The position numbers were made by a program, and so were the translations under genes. The notes beneath the pieces were generated by a model. The model worked only from the letters and a program-made list of their open reading frames with translations, ran no database searches and was not told the origin of the DNA. This document shows, one piece after another, positions 21,020-32,979 of a DNA stretch of 64,000 bases. Origin of the DNA: Asterochloris sp. CNOR1. Taxonomy: Eukaryota > Chlorophyta > Trebouxiophyceae > Trebouxiales > Trebouxiaceae. Position 1 is the first letter of the stretch. Each line of letters begins with the position of its first letter. Location: positions 1,860,001 to 1,924,000 of the forward strand of contig OZ017760.1 in assembly GCA_963969365.1 (NCBI GenBank), written 5' to 3'.

Positions 21020-24000
21020 TTAGTGGATCTCAGAGAGCACGTGCAGGGGCGTGCTTGCGTCGATGTTTCCGCTCTCCTGCATCAGTCTCATACTGTGGGG
21101 CTTTGCGTCCAGCCTTGCGCCCACCAGCACGCGGCCTGGCTGCTGCGGTGGTCGCTGTCTCTCCATGTCCTGCATGGCGGAGATGAGCATCTGTGAGCAG
21201 CAGGGGTTGTAAGTGGCATCAGTTGGCGGAGGCAGCCCAGTGCAGAGGCTTGCAGGAGTGGAAGGCGGAAGCCTGTGCAGAGCACTCCCCTGCCCGGGCA
21301 TTCACAACAAGGCAGCCATGCATGCAGCTGGGTCCTTCAGGCCAGCTTCAGCAGGTAACAGCAGGAGTCTGACTACAGTGCCCTGCTGCAAAGAGCCGCT
21401 GTGCTGCGATGATAAAAGTCAGCTCCTGCCCCAGCAACCCCTCAGTACAGTTCATCTGTTGAGCCTGATGCAACACCCCAGGTCACCTGACGACGCTTCA
21501 GATGCGCCCGGCTGCGCGCTGACCACATCAGTGTCGGGCGCTGCTGTGCTGCCGCTGGCCCCTCGAGCCCCTCCTGTGGCAGCGCTGCCTGCAGTCAGGC
21601 CAGCTGAAAGTCAGCTCATGCCCAAGCAATCTCTGAGGGCAGGTGATGCGTCCAGGGCAACACCACACGGTCTGACAGGTGTTGAGCCTGTCACCAGTCA
21701 ACACTGCCGCAGAGCTGACATGCTGACTACCCTGACCATCAGAGCCACAAGCTTTGGGCTGCTTTACATCTGTCATCGAGTGGACAGTGGCATCTCAGAC
21801 CTGTTGACATCAGTCTTAACAAGGCTGAAGTACCAGGAGATGGCAGAGTTGGCATGAGGCTTCAACAGCCCCGATGCAGGCGCTGCTCCACAGCTTAAGC
21901 ATGGCTGCTGCCGCCGCCCACCTGGCCGGTCGCCGGCGCCAGCCTTGCGCCTCCGGGGCTTGGGGTCCTCATAGTCTGCGTCCAGCGCAGGCGGCGGTCT
22001 GCGCTTGCGCCGACTCTTGCGCTCAGCCTGCGGCAAGTGAGCAAGAGGCTGCTGGAGGTACAAAGGCATCACCATGCCTGTGCTGGATGTGATCCAGCTC
22101 ACGTCCACTCAACGGTGATGTGTCATGGTCGCTGGGCTCTGCAGCTAGGTGCCAGTACAGAGCGCAGGGGGCGCGTGCTTGCTGCCTTCGCCTGCACGGC
22201 CCCATGCTCACACTAAGCATAGCTAGGTAGCTCTCTTTTGGCACCAACGCACTGCTGAATGCATCTCATATAGCTCAGAACAAGTACCCAGGATTGTCCA
22301 AGGCCTCCAGGAAGAGCAAAGGTGACTGGAAGCGCCCCCTAAACCCTGAACCCTCACCTGGGGGGCTGTGTCAGCATCACTGATGGGCACGTCCTCCTCC
22401 TGCCCATCATCCACGGCCCCACCCTCGGCGCTCAGCTCAAAGTCAGGGTCATCGGCAGGCTCCACCCTGCACAGCATGACTGATTCATTTCTAGAGTCCG
22501 TAGCCTCAATGAACGGGCTTAGGACTAGCATGCCACCAGATGTGACGTCGACCTGCTCTGAATAATTGATGCCCTCCCGGACAAGCGGGTTGTGGGACCA
22601 TGATTGTGCCATGTCCATTGGCTGCTGCCTCGCGCCGTGCACAATGACAGTCATAGGCTTAGCCCCTGGAGACCTCTCCGCCTCTGCGGCCACGGCCTCT
22701 TCCTGCCCGACAGCAAACTCAATGCCTCTGGGTGACAAGACGCCGAGCTGCAGACCCTCACCTGCGCTTGAGGGTGCCCCGCCGGCTGCGCTCCGCTCGG
22801 GGCACGACGACAGGGATGGGCTCAGCCTCCGCCTCGGCAGCCAGGGCCTCCTCCTCCTTCTGCCTGGCCCTGTCCCGCTCTGCCCTGTCCCGCTTCCTGG
22901 CGGCCGTCCTCTCCTTTTTGACCGCCACCTTCTGCCTGCGAGCAGGCTCGTTGCCCTCCCTGTCCTTGGCGGCAGCAGGCTCCTTGGCGCGTGGCTTTCT
23001 GACAGGCACCACCTGCCTGATCACCTCCCTACAAGAAGGGTTGAGGTTGGTTAGAAGCTGTCTGAACCTTTGATGTGCATGGCCCTGATATCTTTTCCTG
23101 GATAGAGGGAGGTTGAAACAGGTAAGTGAGCCTGCAGGCAGCACTGCGTATCTTGCAGCCCTCTGCTTGGCTGCTGCAGTGCAGGCGATGCGTTTGATGC
23201 AGTCTAGCCTGCGAGGCGGCACACACATACTCAAGATAGTTGCTGAGGGTGGCTTGCAACCCCAGCTTACTAACAACGGGCAGCTGCATGACAGCAGGCT
23301 GGCCGCATCTCAAGCGCCCTGCCTGTCAGGGGCACTGCAGGGGAATAGTGCAGCCAGCTGTTGTGCAGAGAGCAGGTGATGTTGTAATGTCCAAGGCTTG
23401 CATCTCTCAAGCGCCTCTGGCTGCGGGCTCTGTGCACTGATTGCTGCAAGGGATCGTGACTGTGCTTGCAGCGGATGCAAGTGTACTTGCCAGAGCTGCA
23501 GACGGGGTTCCTCTGGCCGACCCAGAGCACACAGCGCACAGCAGACTTTACCAGGCCATGCTGGCCTCTCACGCGCACCTCTCAGGCGCCTCCGCTCGTT
23601 CTGTGTGCACTGGGTGCTGCACGGGAATGGTTCGCCGCTGAATGTTGCCATGCTCCCGGCGGTAGGCTGCTGTGGTCAGCATGTGGGCAGGCTTGCCCCA
23701 GTACTTGGGCCCCGGGACAGCCGTGGTCTTGTTCACGGCACGCACGACTCCCCGCAGGCCGGGAGGGCCTCCAATGGTGCCAGGAGATGCGGGCTGCACC
23801 AGGGGCAGTGGAGTGAGTGAACTGGCAGCCGTTAAAGGGCCAGGCTGGAAGGTGCAATTGGTCTGTGTGGGTGACAAGCAGGCACGGGAAGGAAAGACTT
23901 GCACGAACTACCCGCAAAGGCCTGCTGCTGGCCAAATGCAGGCCAGTGAAGTGGGTCACAAATGTGAAGCCAGGACGAGCCAGGATCCTAGAGGCGTGAG

Positions 24001-27000
24001 ACAGTGTCAGTGAAACAGATCAGACGAGGAAGTGGCACCCGCTGCTTCCTACACATGCAGCTGGTAACTGACGGCAAGGGTGCACTGTTCTCAGGAGGCG
24101 CTGATGCGACCGTGAGGGAACAGAGGACTAAGATCTTGGCTGTGTGCGCTGTTGTGCTGGAGTCAAGACAGGCAAAGCAGGCAGGGCCCAAGCTGCTCAC
24201 CTTCTTGCTCACAGCTGCTGACCCTGGCCTGGCCCCAGGCCTCCGCATCAGGTGCCTGCAGCACAGCCAGGCAGGTGCGTCAGTCAGCTGTGTTTGCAGA
24301 AAGGCAGCTATATCTGTCAGCGCTGCAGGCCACTGTGTGGTGTGGGTTCAGGGAGGTAACTTTTCAAGCAAGCAGATGTATGTCTGCTAGATGCTGCAAG
24401 CCAGCTGCGTGGTCCGGTATCTGCACAGGTGGGACTGCGCCAGAGGCTTTGCAGAGGTACATGCCTCCCCTGCAGATGGACTCTAGCCAACAGCCACAGA
24501 GCAATGGATGTCGTACCAGCCTAATGGCTGCAGTTTGCAATAGACCTGGCAGGATACTGCAGGCTACTGCCCCCGCTGGCCTCAGCGGCGTGGGTTGCAG
24601 ATTGACCCATGCACTGCACAGCGTGACGGTTCCAGCAGGGGGACGGTAACATTCAAGGTACCGTTGTCTGACACAGCCAGCAGAGCTCACCTGCCCCAGC
24701 GGCGGTTGCGCATGCGCTGCTGAGTTGCAGGGTTGGCCATGCGCCGCACAGCCCGCCTCAGCTTGGCCAGAATGATCTGCCCGGGGTCCTCATTGGGCGG
24801 CGTGGCAGTGGGGCTGGCAACCGTGACCAGGTCAATTGCACCCCGGGGCTGGGGAGCCAGGTGGCCGAAGGTGAAGTCCTGGATGACAATGCTGCGCTTG
24901 GGCGCTGCCGGGTGCTGCCCAGCCTGCAAGCCGGTGCACAAGATCTGCAGCTCAGTGCGAGTTCTTCTGTTTGCAGTGCAGGCTTGGCTCCGCTTGGAAA
25001 CTGCACGCTGCGCGCGCCCCCTCTCTCCCCCCCACCCACAAACACCATCACCTAGTTTCGCACAGCAAAATCCTACCTGGGCCACTGCTTCGGCAGCGCC
25101 TGGCTGCGCTCCAGAAGCGCTCCCTGACGCCCCAGCCCCGGTCTCCAGTGCCTGAGCAGGCCCCGTCCCCGCTGCTGGCGGCTGAAAGGTTGGCACAGCC
25201 ACAGCGTGCCCCCCTTGGGCCCCGTACCATGGCAAGGGGCCCCCAGGCAGGCCGCCACTGGCAGCCACGACTGTGGCTGTGGCGGCGGGGATGTGGCGCC
25301 CTGTGGGCCCAATGTAGGCCGTCCCGCCGGTGGGCAGAGGAGTCGCCAGCACGGCGCGCTGCTGCCTCCGGGCCTCCGCGTCTGGCGGCTCCTCTCCCGG
25401 CTCTTGGGGCAGCACCTGCACGCGCTGAGTGATGAGTTTTTCCCATTCAGCACCCAGTTGGCATCCACCTGGTATTTCATGTGAGACCTATTCTGTCAGG
25501 CAGCTCCATGCCAGACAGACAGATCCAAAGTCAGCAGGGCGTCGGGCCCAGCAACAGCCCATGATGGCATACCCTGCAAATGCATCCAGCTGTGATGTCA
25601 AATGAGTAGAGACACCCATTGCCATCAGAGGAAAAGAGCATGCCAGACTGCCCCCCACTATACATGCAGCTGCCTTGTTCCTGAGCCGCAGCCGCCAGAA
25701 GGTCTGCCACAGCGCCTGCTGGGTGCAAGCAGCAAGGTTGTGCACCGCAAAGGTGAACATACTGCTGGTGCACTGTACGGTGGTGCTCACCTGAGCGACG
25801 GCATCTGTAGCCAGCAGGGCACTGGGGTCGGCGACAGCCCCTGCCGACCACACGCCCTGCTGGTGCTGGTGCGCCCGCTTCTGCACCTGCATCTGCTGCT
25901 CGGCCGCTGCCTGCAGGAGGCCGCTGCCAAAGCCCCCGCCGAGAGCAGCACCGTTGCCTGAGGCCTGCCTCCCAGCTGCGCCATCCATGCCTGCAGCAGG
26001 AGTGCTCAAGCTCACTACAGAGGACTTTGGTGATGCCATGCAATGGTGACATGAGACGCCCCAAGTGGGTCACCATCCAGGAGACTTGGGCAGAAGCACG
26101 GCATCCATCTCCAGCCGCCAGGCGGGCTACGCAAGGCACACTTGGTGCTCATGCAGGTGAGCTTCTGCACTCTTGGGCTCTGTAGGATTTGACATCACTG
26201 CTGTGTCACAGCACCTCTGCCTGTGCAGGGCACCCAAAGAAGGCAGCAGTTTGAGATAGATGCAGGCGCTTGCCAGCGGGAGTTGCGCTGCCGTACGACG
26301 CCCCAGACAGCTGCGGCTGCTGCTGCAGCCCGAGGTGCCCACTCCATTGCTGGGCAGCCTGGCCTGGCAGCGGGTGCTGGTGGGCCTGCCCATACTGCGG
26401 CGCCCACCCCTGCTGCTGCGCAGACAATAACCGTTGCTCAGACCAGTTTTCAGGTAGCATAGGTGCACTGGGCTGGATGCTCCAGATCATTGAAAACGGG
26501 ACAAGTACTGAGGCATGCCATGCAGACCCAGTGCTCCACAGCACCTGCCCGGCTGGTGACACCTGAAGGGTGGAGAAAGGGCAGCAAAAGCACAGCAGCT
26601 TGTGTCTGGGAGCCCCCAGGTGGCACGACCCACCTGTCCAGCAGCATAGGCACTGCTGTGACCTGCCTGCACGGGCGGCTGCTGCTGCTGCTGGGGTGCC
26701 ATTGATACGCCGGCAGACAAAGTGCCGCTTCCCGCCTGGCTGAGTGTGGGTTGGGACCCGGCAGGCAGGCGAGTGCCGGGGACCAGCCCCGAGGCTGCAG
26801 CAGCCGCAGCCACAGCGGCGGCTGCGGCCGCAGCTGACTTGCTCATGGGGGGCGCAGAGGCCAGCTCGGCCGGACGATGCCAGGTGGACACCTGCATGTC
26901 ATCAGAGCAGAGACTGAGGGACCAGCACTCTTTCAGGTGTGAGGAATGAGCACCTGACTTGCTCATGAGTGTTGCAGTGACGAGCCCTGCAGGACCTCTG

Positions 27001-29587
27001 CAGGTGGACATTCTGCTCTATCATTGGTAGATGTTTGTTGTGGCTGACGTGCGCATACAGCGGCGCAAAAGCAAGGCTCAGGAGGGCATGCCAGGGGGAC
27101 GCCTATAGGCCAACAGCAAGCTGAGTGACACCTCTAAATGCCTGTCATGGCCTTTAGATGATGTAGACACTGTGCCATCCCATGTCAGGACAGCAGCTCC
27201 ACAGCTCTGTCATCAAGCTGCTGAAAGACCAGTCTCACTCCAGGACGCAACTCTGCATACCTGAGCGACCCTGTGGTGATCGGCAGCGCTTTCCCATGGC
27301 GGTGGTCAAGCCTTGATATGCTGCAAAAACCGCAGCAACGGACTCCTCCAACAGACAGCATGGTGAGGGCCTTTCTCACCTGGTAGCCCTGCTATGCTGA
27401 ACCTGCCCATGACTGTGGGGCAGCAAACAATTGCCAACAGACATAGATGAGCTGCTATCAACCCTCCCAATACAAAAACTTTTTGCAGGGACATTCTAGG
27501 CTGTAAACTGCTGGCTGAACCATGATATGACACCTTGGTGACCCTGTTGTGGTAGTAGCGCTTCCCCCCAGGGGCAATGTGCTCAGTCCACTCAGCATCA
27601 TGCTTCAGGGGAGGGGTGGTCCTCCGCTTGGTGGCGCGTGGCACGCGGGCAGACCCCGCCTGCTGCGCCTGCCACAGGAGCATCTGTTGCTGATGCTGCT
27701 GAGTGCTCCCTGCAGGCGGACAGCTGCCATGGGTGCAGAGGCTTTGTCCTCATAACAGGTGTCAATGTCCTAAAACAGACCGCTGAGTGGGGTGGAGGCT
27801 TTGCAAAATTGACAACCACTGCCAACAACCTGCATTGCAGAGACAGGCAGGTAGCTGCAGCCTGCACGTGCTGCCATGGGGAGACCTGCTTGCTCAAAAG
27901 TCCCCGCAGGTGGCAGTCATGATGAGAACGCAGGTTGCAGTGTGACCTGGCTGACTGCCTGACAATCTGCAGCGCGCTGCTTGACAGATGCCCATGCACG
28001 TGGCAAGCATTGACCAGAACAGGCCTCAGCGTGCAGCGCTGGATCGATGATGGCAGCCCATACTACCGGTTGCCATGGGCAAGCTCAAGCACCAGCACAA
28101 GAGCCTCAGATGCTCACCTGGCACCGAGCCTGCCATCCCTGGCACACCCTGCAGCTGGCTCAGGTTCCCAGACCCTGCTCTCTGGGGACCATCGCTCCCA
28201 GGCAAGCCCAGGTTGCCAGACCCGTTCAAGTCCATCAGACCCATGCCAGCATCCAAGCTGGGCAGGCTGGCATGCTGCCCGGAGGGCAGCGGCGTGTACT
28301 GCCCCGCCTGGCTGACCAGGGGAAAGGTCAGGTCGAAGCCCTGGCCACTGCTGGCTGGCGGCAGGGAGGGCAGCTGCTGAAGCTGCTGCTGCTGCTGCTG
28401 CTGCTGATGCCCTGCAAAGGCGGTGCTGGCCTGCGCCTGGGGCCCGCCTGCCTTGGGCAGGGCCGGCACCGGGCCAGCAGCTGAGCTGGGGGCACCTGGC
28501 TGGGAGTGGGTGCCTCCAAACTGTGGCAGGGGGCCACTGCCCAGAGATGCGCTGCTGGACTGCAGCAGCCCAGACCTGGCGCCTGGCCCCACGGCCTGAG
28601 CCGCTCCGTTGCTGGTGGGCAGCCCTCGTGTTGGGGGGGCAAAGCCAGGGGCCAGGGTGGGCCCCACCAGTTGGGCCGGCACCTGACCTTGGGCAAGGCT
28701 GCGAGGCATGTGAACGCTGGGAGAGGCCTGCCACCCCTGGCTGGGGGCGCCCTGCCTGCCCAGCAGGGCAGAGTAGGCCGCCAGAGCCTGGCTCAGCTGC
28801 TGTTGCTGGGCGGCCACAACCGCCAGGCCTGAGGTTGTGCGTGCCACGGGATTTTGCCCTGCTGCCTGCACAATGCCATCAGGCGCCCTGGGCCCTGCAG
28901 CATGCCAGCAAGACCTCAGGGGTGACAAGGGGTTCTGCCATGAGTGACAGGACTGCCATGGGGGCCTGAGTAGCACCTGTGACCAAGCCCCCTGGGGCCT
29001 TCAGGGCAAGCGAAAGTGCTCAGTGCCTGTGGACAAGCCTCAGACATGGGCCACATTGTACCCAGTGAATGTGAGGGCTCTGGTGCTGTCACGCTCCTTC
29101 ATGTTCTGCTTCAGCTGGGCGCGGAGCTGCAGTGCGCAGCTACAGGGCAGCCTTGCATGCCCATGCCTGTATCCACCTCTCAAGCGCGCATTAGCTTTGT
29201 GCTCTCTGATGCTGTCACCCCAGCCAGCATTCCTGCCAGGAGTGCCGCTGGAGCAGTGCAGACATCTGTTGCACCCACCATGCCTGCACTCAGTAGGACA
29301 GGTACCTGCTGTGGCTGCGCTGCTGCATGCTGCCTCACATCTGCCACAACCATCTCAGTGGAGTCAACACGAGGCCACAGCCAAGCAATAGACAGCTGCC
29401 TACCTGCTGCGGTCTCGCCCTGCTGCTGCAGCGCTGCTGCCTGCCACGCCATGTCAGCCGCATTACCATCTGCCTCTGCGGACAAACCAGCTGCTGCAGA
29501 ATGCGCCTGCTGACATGAAGCAGCCCCAAGTCCTGGCGCCACCCCTGAGACAGGCAGAGTGAACCCGTTGGGCGCTGAGTTGCCCAT
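21020..29587 (-). CDS. WW-domain protein with long Gln/Ala/Pro-rich regions, probably nuclear
   Basis: The ATG at 29587 opens exon 29587-29407; it joins 28894-28118, 27709-27534 and 26891-26634 with matching phases (464 codons). Residues 1-320 are Gly/Ser/Gln-rich low complexity with a poly-Gln run (28378-28405). A WW domain is split by the intron between exons 3 and 4: AEWTEHIAPGGKRYYHNRVTK joins VSTWHRPAEL, giving the two spaced Trp and the YYHN core. An Ala run and more Gln-rich sequence follow. Further likely exons: about 26420-26277, 26000-25794, 25464-25078 (EWEKLITQRVQVLPQEP), 24905-24697 (IILAKLRRAVRRM), about 23820-23640 (PGPKYWGKPAHML), 23030-22758 (Lys/Arg-rich EKKER-type helix), 22738-22370 (acidic), about 22050-21900 with KSRRKRRPP and KPRRRKAG basic clusters, and 21189-21020. 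WW domains bind Pro-rich ligands; the basic clusters suggest nuclear import. No FF or rotamase domain was found. The 3' half could be a separate gene. Confidence 0.68.
22337..22354. repeat. Degenerate telomere-like tract
   Basis: CCCTAAACCCTGAACCCT, about 2.5 units of CCCTAAA with one change. On the minus strand it lies just inside an intron that starts GTGAGGGTTCAGGG, so the telomere-like motif overlaps the 5' splice site of the WW gene. Confidence 0.6.
23398..23632 (-). repeat. Tandem copies of a WW-gene exon edge, period about 177 bp
   Basis: 23398-23453 and 23575-23632 share GCAxCTCTCAxGCGCCTC, TCTGTGTGCACTG or GGCTCTGTGCACTG, and TGCTGCAxGGGA. Confidence 0.7.
26831..27016 (-). repeat. 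Upstream echo of the second WW half-exon
   Basis: The start of the exon with maximum 26891 (minus strand GTGTCCACCTGG...ATGAGCAAGTCAG) is repeated at 26953-27016 (GTCCACCTGC...ATGAGCAAGTCAGG). Both keep the ATGAGCAAGTCAG core about 50 bp after GTCCACCTG. Confidence 0.8.
27257..27569 (-). repeat. Downstream echo of the first WW half-exon with donor
   Basis: The exon end at 27534 (minus: GGAAGCGCTACTACCACAAC..GGGTCACCAAG, donor GTGTCA) recurs at 27257-27296 as GGGAAAGCGCTGCCGATCACC..GGGTCGCTCAG followed by GTATGC, a usable donor. Confidence 0.75.
28378..28405. repeat. CTG/CAG trinucleotide run (poly-Gln in WW gene)
   Basis: A near-pure run of CTG on the plus strand codes for eight consecutive Gln on the minus strand inside exon 2 of the WW gene. 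Confidence 0.85.
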
Positions 29588-31623
29588 GAGGTAAGCCCCT
29601 GGCCACGCCGGCTGTGCCTCCCACCTGCAAGCAGGCAGCAGATGCCTGGGCTCTGCCTGAAAGTTGTTGACACAGTATCACATGCACTGCAGCCCTGCTG
29701 CTGCCACTTGAGCAGCCACTTGACTTTGCCACACAGTATGGTACACTGCTGCTGGCAGAGGGAGCTGAGCGACGGAAGACTCCCTGCAGAGCCAGGCCCT
29801 GGCATCCTCTGTCCCCCGCAGTCTCACTTACGAGCTCCCTGATCTGCATGGCAGCCGCTGAGGCTAGTTGCCCTGGCAGCGTCCTGGTCCCATGATGCAG
29901 CCCACAAAGGTCCTCACATAGGCACAGGAATTGAGAGAGCATGGAGACCCATGCAGTGCCAGGCCTCAGGCCTCAGACTTGTCTGCCTCAGGCTCACCCA
30001 CTGCCCCTTCCGTTTTGCATGGAACGAGCTTCAGAGCCCTGAAACTCCAGGCTGCGAGGCCTGGCAGTGATCTGATCCCTTGATGCAGTCCTCACAGGGC
30101 CCCGGGTGGGAGGGCTTGGCATCAGAGCTGCCTCTAGACCCAGGCCAGTGTCTGCGCCTGCTGCTGCGCTGTGTGCTGCTGGCTTCGGACGACGAGTGCG
30201 CCTGCAGGCAGGCGCAGGGTCAGTAGCGACCACCTGTGGGTTGTGATGCTGAGAAGCCAGAGGCCGCTGCCTGCACCTGCTACTGTGCTCTGTGCTGCAG
30301 GCATCATGCGGCGTGCGTGCCTGCAGGCACAGCACTGGTATGTAGGTCTGTAAGGCGTCACCCGCGTCCCCCTGGCGGCTCTGGTGTGACGGGGTGACCT
30401 GCTGGCCAGGCAGTAATGGGCACTGCAGTCTGGTGCAGTGACGCTGGTGCTGCCCTGCAGGATGCTCCCTGCGGCTGACAGTTGCCAGGTCAGAGGCTGC
30501 ATGCACAGGGACACACAGCATGGCGCTGCAGGGTGAGGGATCACCTGCCGGTCTCATGCTGAGGGGTCGCGCCACTCTGCTCTAGCAGCGACGACATGCC
30601 CATGCCCTGGCGCAGAAATGCAGCGCAGCCTGTGTCTCACCTGCAGGACCAGACAAAATCTGCCTCGCGCTCCACGTTGACTGGTCAGCAGGAACAGACA
30701 GCATGCAATATCAAGTGCGTGCTGTCTGACAGCCTGACAAGACCCTGAAGTCGCAAATCTCCCCCTCTGTGCCACACGATGCGCCAAGCCAACCTCCTGT
30801 GGAGGTTAGGCGCGCAACCTCTGGCTTTGACCAGGCGTCTGCGCCGACTTGTGACAAAGACTGCCATGCAGGGGCCTGCCCTTCCTTGGAGGCAGGGAGG
30901 GGCTGAGCGCAGCGCCTTTTACTGGTTGCGGACCAGTCAAATGCAGGGGGTTCAGGTCATGTTGAGCACAGCTGCAGCTTCCTTGCAGCACAAGGCTCTT
31001 TCAAGACACTCCCCATCCAATCACCTGCTGCTGGGGCTGGCTTGATGTCAGGAACGGCAGCAAGTCCGCGTCTGGAGCTCCGCCTCGTGATGCGCTCTCT
31101 GCGCTGCCAAGCGATCACGGCTAGGTCAGCCAGGCCGGCAGCAGATGCGCAAGCAAGGTCTGCGCAGGCAAGCCTCTGAACTGACCAAGTTATTCTAAAT
31201 GCAGGAAGTTTCCAGCGAGGCCAGCCCGCAAAGGCTAGCTAATTTTGAACCTGGACATGAACAGCCAAGGTGACAGCTCACTTGGAAGTCGACCTTGTCT
31301 GTTTCTGCAGAAGTCTGCTGTCTGGCAACGCCGGGTCAAGCGGCCACTCTGTGGGCCTTCTTGCCCTCTCTTGGCGTTTGAGATCTAAGTAGCTGTCTAA
31401 AGCAAAGGGGGTTTCACTTTGACTCTAGGGTCCAGTCAATTCCCTGAGTTGTTGCTTGGGGTGTGCCGCCTTGGAGCCTGGTGCCCTGCGAGGGGAAGAC
31501 TGCTGGTCACAGTCATACCCAAGCATAACTCTCTCATGACTGCGAAGTCTACGAGCTGAGAGGGCGTGGCAAGCCAGTCAGGGGGGCTGAGCCCCCCCCT
31601 GCGCCATACAGGATCCAGGGTGT
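29588..31623. other. Long segment without a supported gene, upstream of the WW gene
   Basis: Candidate 5' flank of the WW gene. An open minus-strand frame at 29994-30575 has no recognisable domain. An approximately 117-bp tandem duplication is present (about 30150-30210 and 30267-30330, sharing GCCTGC(T/A)(G/C)CTxCTGxGCT and GTGCGCCTGCAGGCA-like ends), the same style as the exon echoes, so undetected exons may lie here. Confidence 0.4.
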
Positions 31624-31879
31624 TTGCATTTCGGGCAGCAACCTCAGCTAGCAGTCCAACGTGGTGATGAAGCCCAGCACAGTGCCAAGGCCTGCTATGA
31701 GCGCCGGCTCCCTCTTTACCAGCCAAGTACAGTGACCTGCTTGATATGCCTGTACTGCTTCTTTTTGTACCCCTACACCTTCAGCAAAGTTCATTGGTGG
31801 GATGAAATGATCATAGTCCTATGCCCGTGCATTGAGGCTACGGACTTTAAATTTAAATCATCATCATCCCTGATGGGAT

Positions 31880-32760
31880 TTGTCCCGAAACCTGGACCCA
31901 GAAATAGCCAGAATTTGCTCAACTGTGGCATGCGAGACTGCTGTGCATCAGCAGGTGCTCCTTGTAGCACTACTGAGCTCACCTGGTGGTGCTTGCACTG
32001 CAGTGGACATGCAAGCCGTACACTTGTACTTATGCAGAACTTGTATGGCACCAGGCCCGCTTGCCACACTGTGCTCAACTGTGGCATGCAAGACTGCTGT
32101 GCATCGGCAGGTGCTCCTTGTGGCACTGCCGAGCTCACCTGGTGGTGCTTACTCTGCAGGTTGCAAGGGCAGCTGCTAATGTCGTTCATGCCTGCTCTAC
32201 AGGGGCCAGGGCCGCCAGCATCGCAGCACCCCTACCTCTCTTAATGCATTTCTAGCTGCTGCTGACACCTGTAGCATATTGCAGGGGCTGAGTGCTGCCA
32301 GTGGGTGCTTACCTACCCCTCAGGCATTGCTCAACTTGGTTGGAGCTGCAGCAGCAGGGGTTCAGCTGAGCACTGCTCTCAAGCTTGTCACACCTGCTGA
32401 GCTCAGACATGCTGTAGCAGGGTGCCAGCAAAGGCTGCAAAAGGGGCCGCCATGCTCTGGCAGGAGAGACAGCAGTCAGGACACCACGCCCTTACACTTG
32501 TACTACCTGTGCAGGAATATCGTGTGGCACGAGCCCCGCCTTGTGCTGTGCAATGCATTGCTGATCTGGATCAACCTCCTGATGCTTTCCAGATCACAAT
32601 GGAGTGGATGGCTGCATTGCAAGTGGCAGTGCCAGTTTGCAGGGGTGCCTTAGACGTGCCAGGGCAGCTGCCCCAGATATCTTGGCCCCTGAAAGTGATT
32701 CAACCCATGTATAGCACCATGAATGTATCGAATCTCAGTGTGAGTGCCTGCAAACTGTAA
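31880..32760 (+). CDS. Possible exons of an unidentified protein
   Basis: I do not recognise a family. Plus-strand frames with coding-like composition: about 31918-32003, 32073-32200, 32286-32420 and 32512 to the stop at 32760 (EYRVARAPPC, ITMEWMAALQ). TGCAG acceptors precede several of them. The first two are copies of one unit, so some may be echoes. All lie inside the candidate inverted-repeat interval. Treat as tentative. Confidence 0.25.
31918..32158 (+). repeat. 86-bp segment duplicated at a 155-bp period
   Basis: 31918-32003 and 32073-32158 begin CTCAACTGTGGCATGC(G/A)AGA and both end in CTGCAG. A flank copy relates 32010-32067 to 32492-32550 (TACACTTGTACT..TGCAG(G/A)A..GTxTGGCAC). Confidence 0.88.
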
Positions 32761-32979
32761 GTGACATGCCTTTCAATAGATATGAGGCCTTTTCCTTGCT
32801 GCCAGGATTTGACATTAGTGGCCAAAAGCTGTCTCTCCAAGATCTTCTAGAACCCACACATTGTGTGACAATCTGGCAGTTCCTGGGTCCAGGTTTCGGG
32901 CCAAGTCCCATAGGGGTTGATTTTCCTTTCTTAATCGACTAGGCATACATGAAAGAACATGTTCATCAGATGACCTGCA

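Larger units (their letters stand above)
31868..32916. mobile_element. Candidate inverted-repeat element (about 1.05 kb), non-autonomous
   Basis: The segment at about 31868-31914 and the reverse complement of 32871-32916 match at about 36 of 41 aligned bases in their core (ATGGGA.TTG.CCCGAAACCTGG then ACCCAG). No transposase frame is present between them and no clear target-site duplication was found. It may be a MITE-like element or simply two diverged copies of another repeat in opposite orientation. Confidence 0.35.

Noticed and set aside
31868-32916. Calling the inverted repeat a full DNA transposon
   Set aside because: No transposase, no exact terminal boundary and no target-site duplication could be found by eye.
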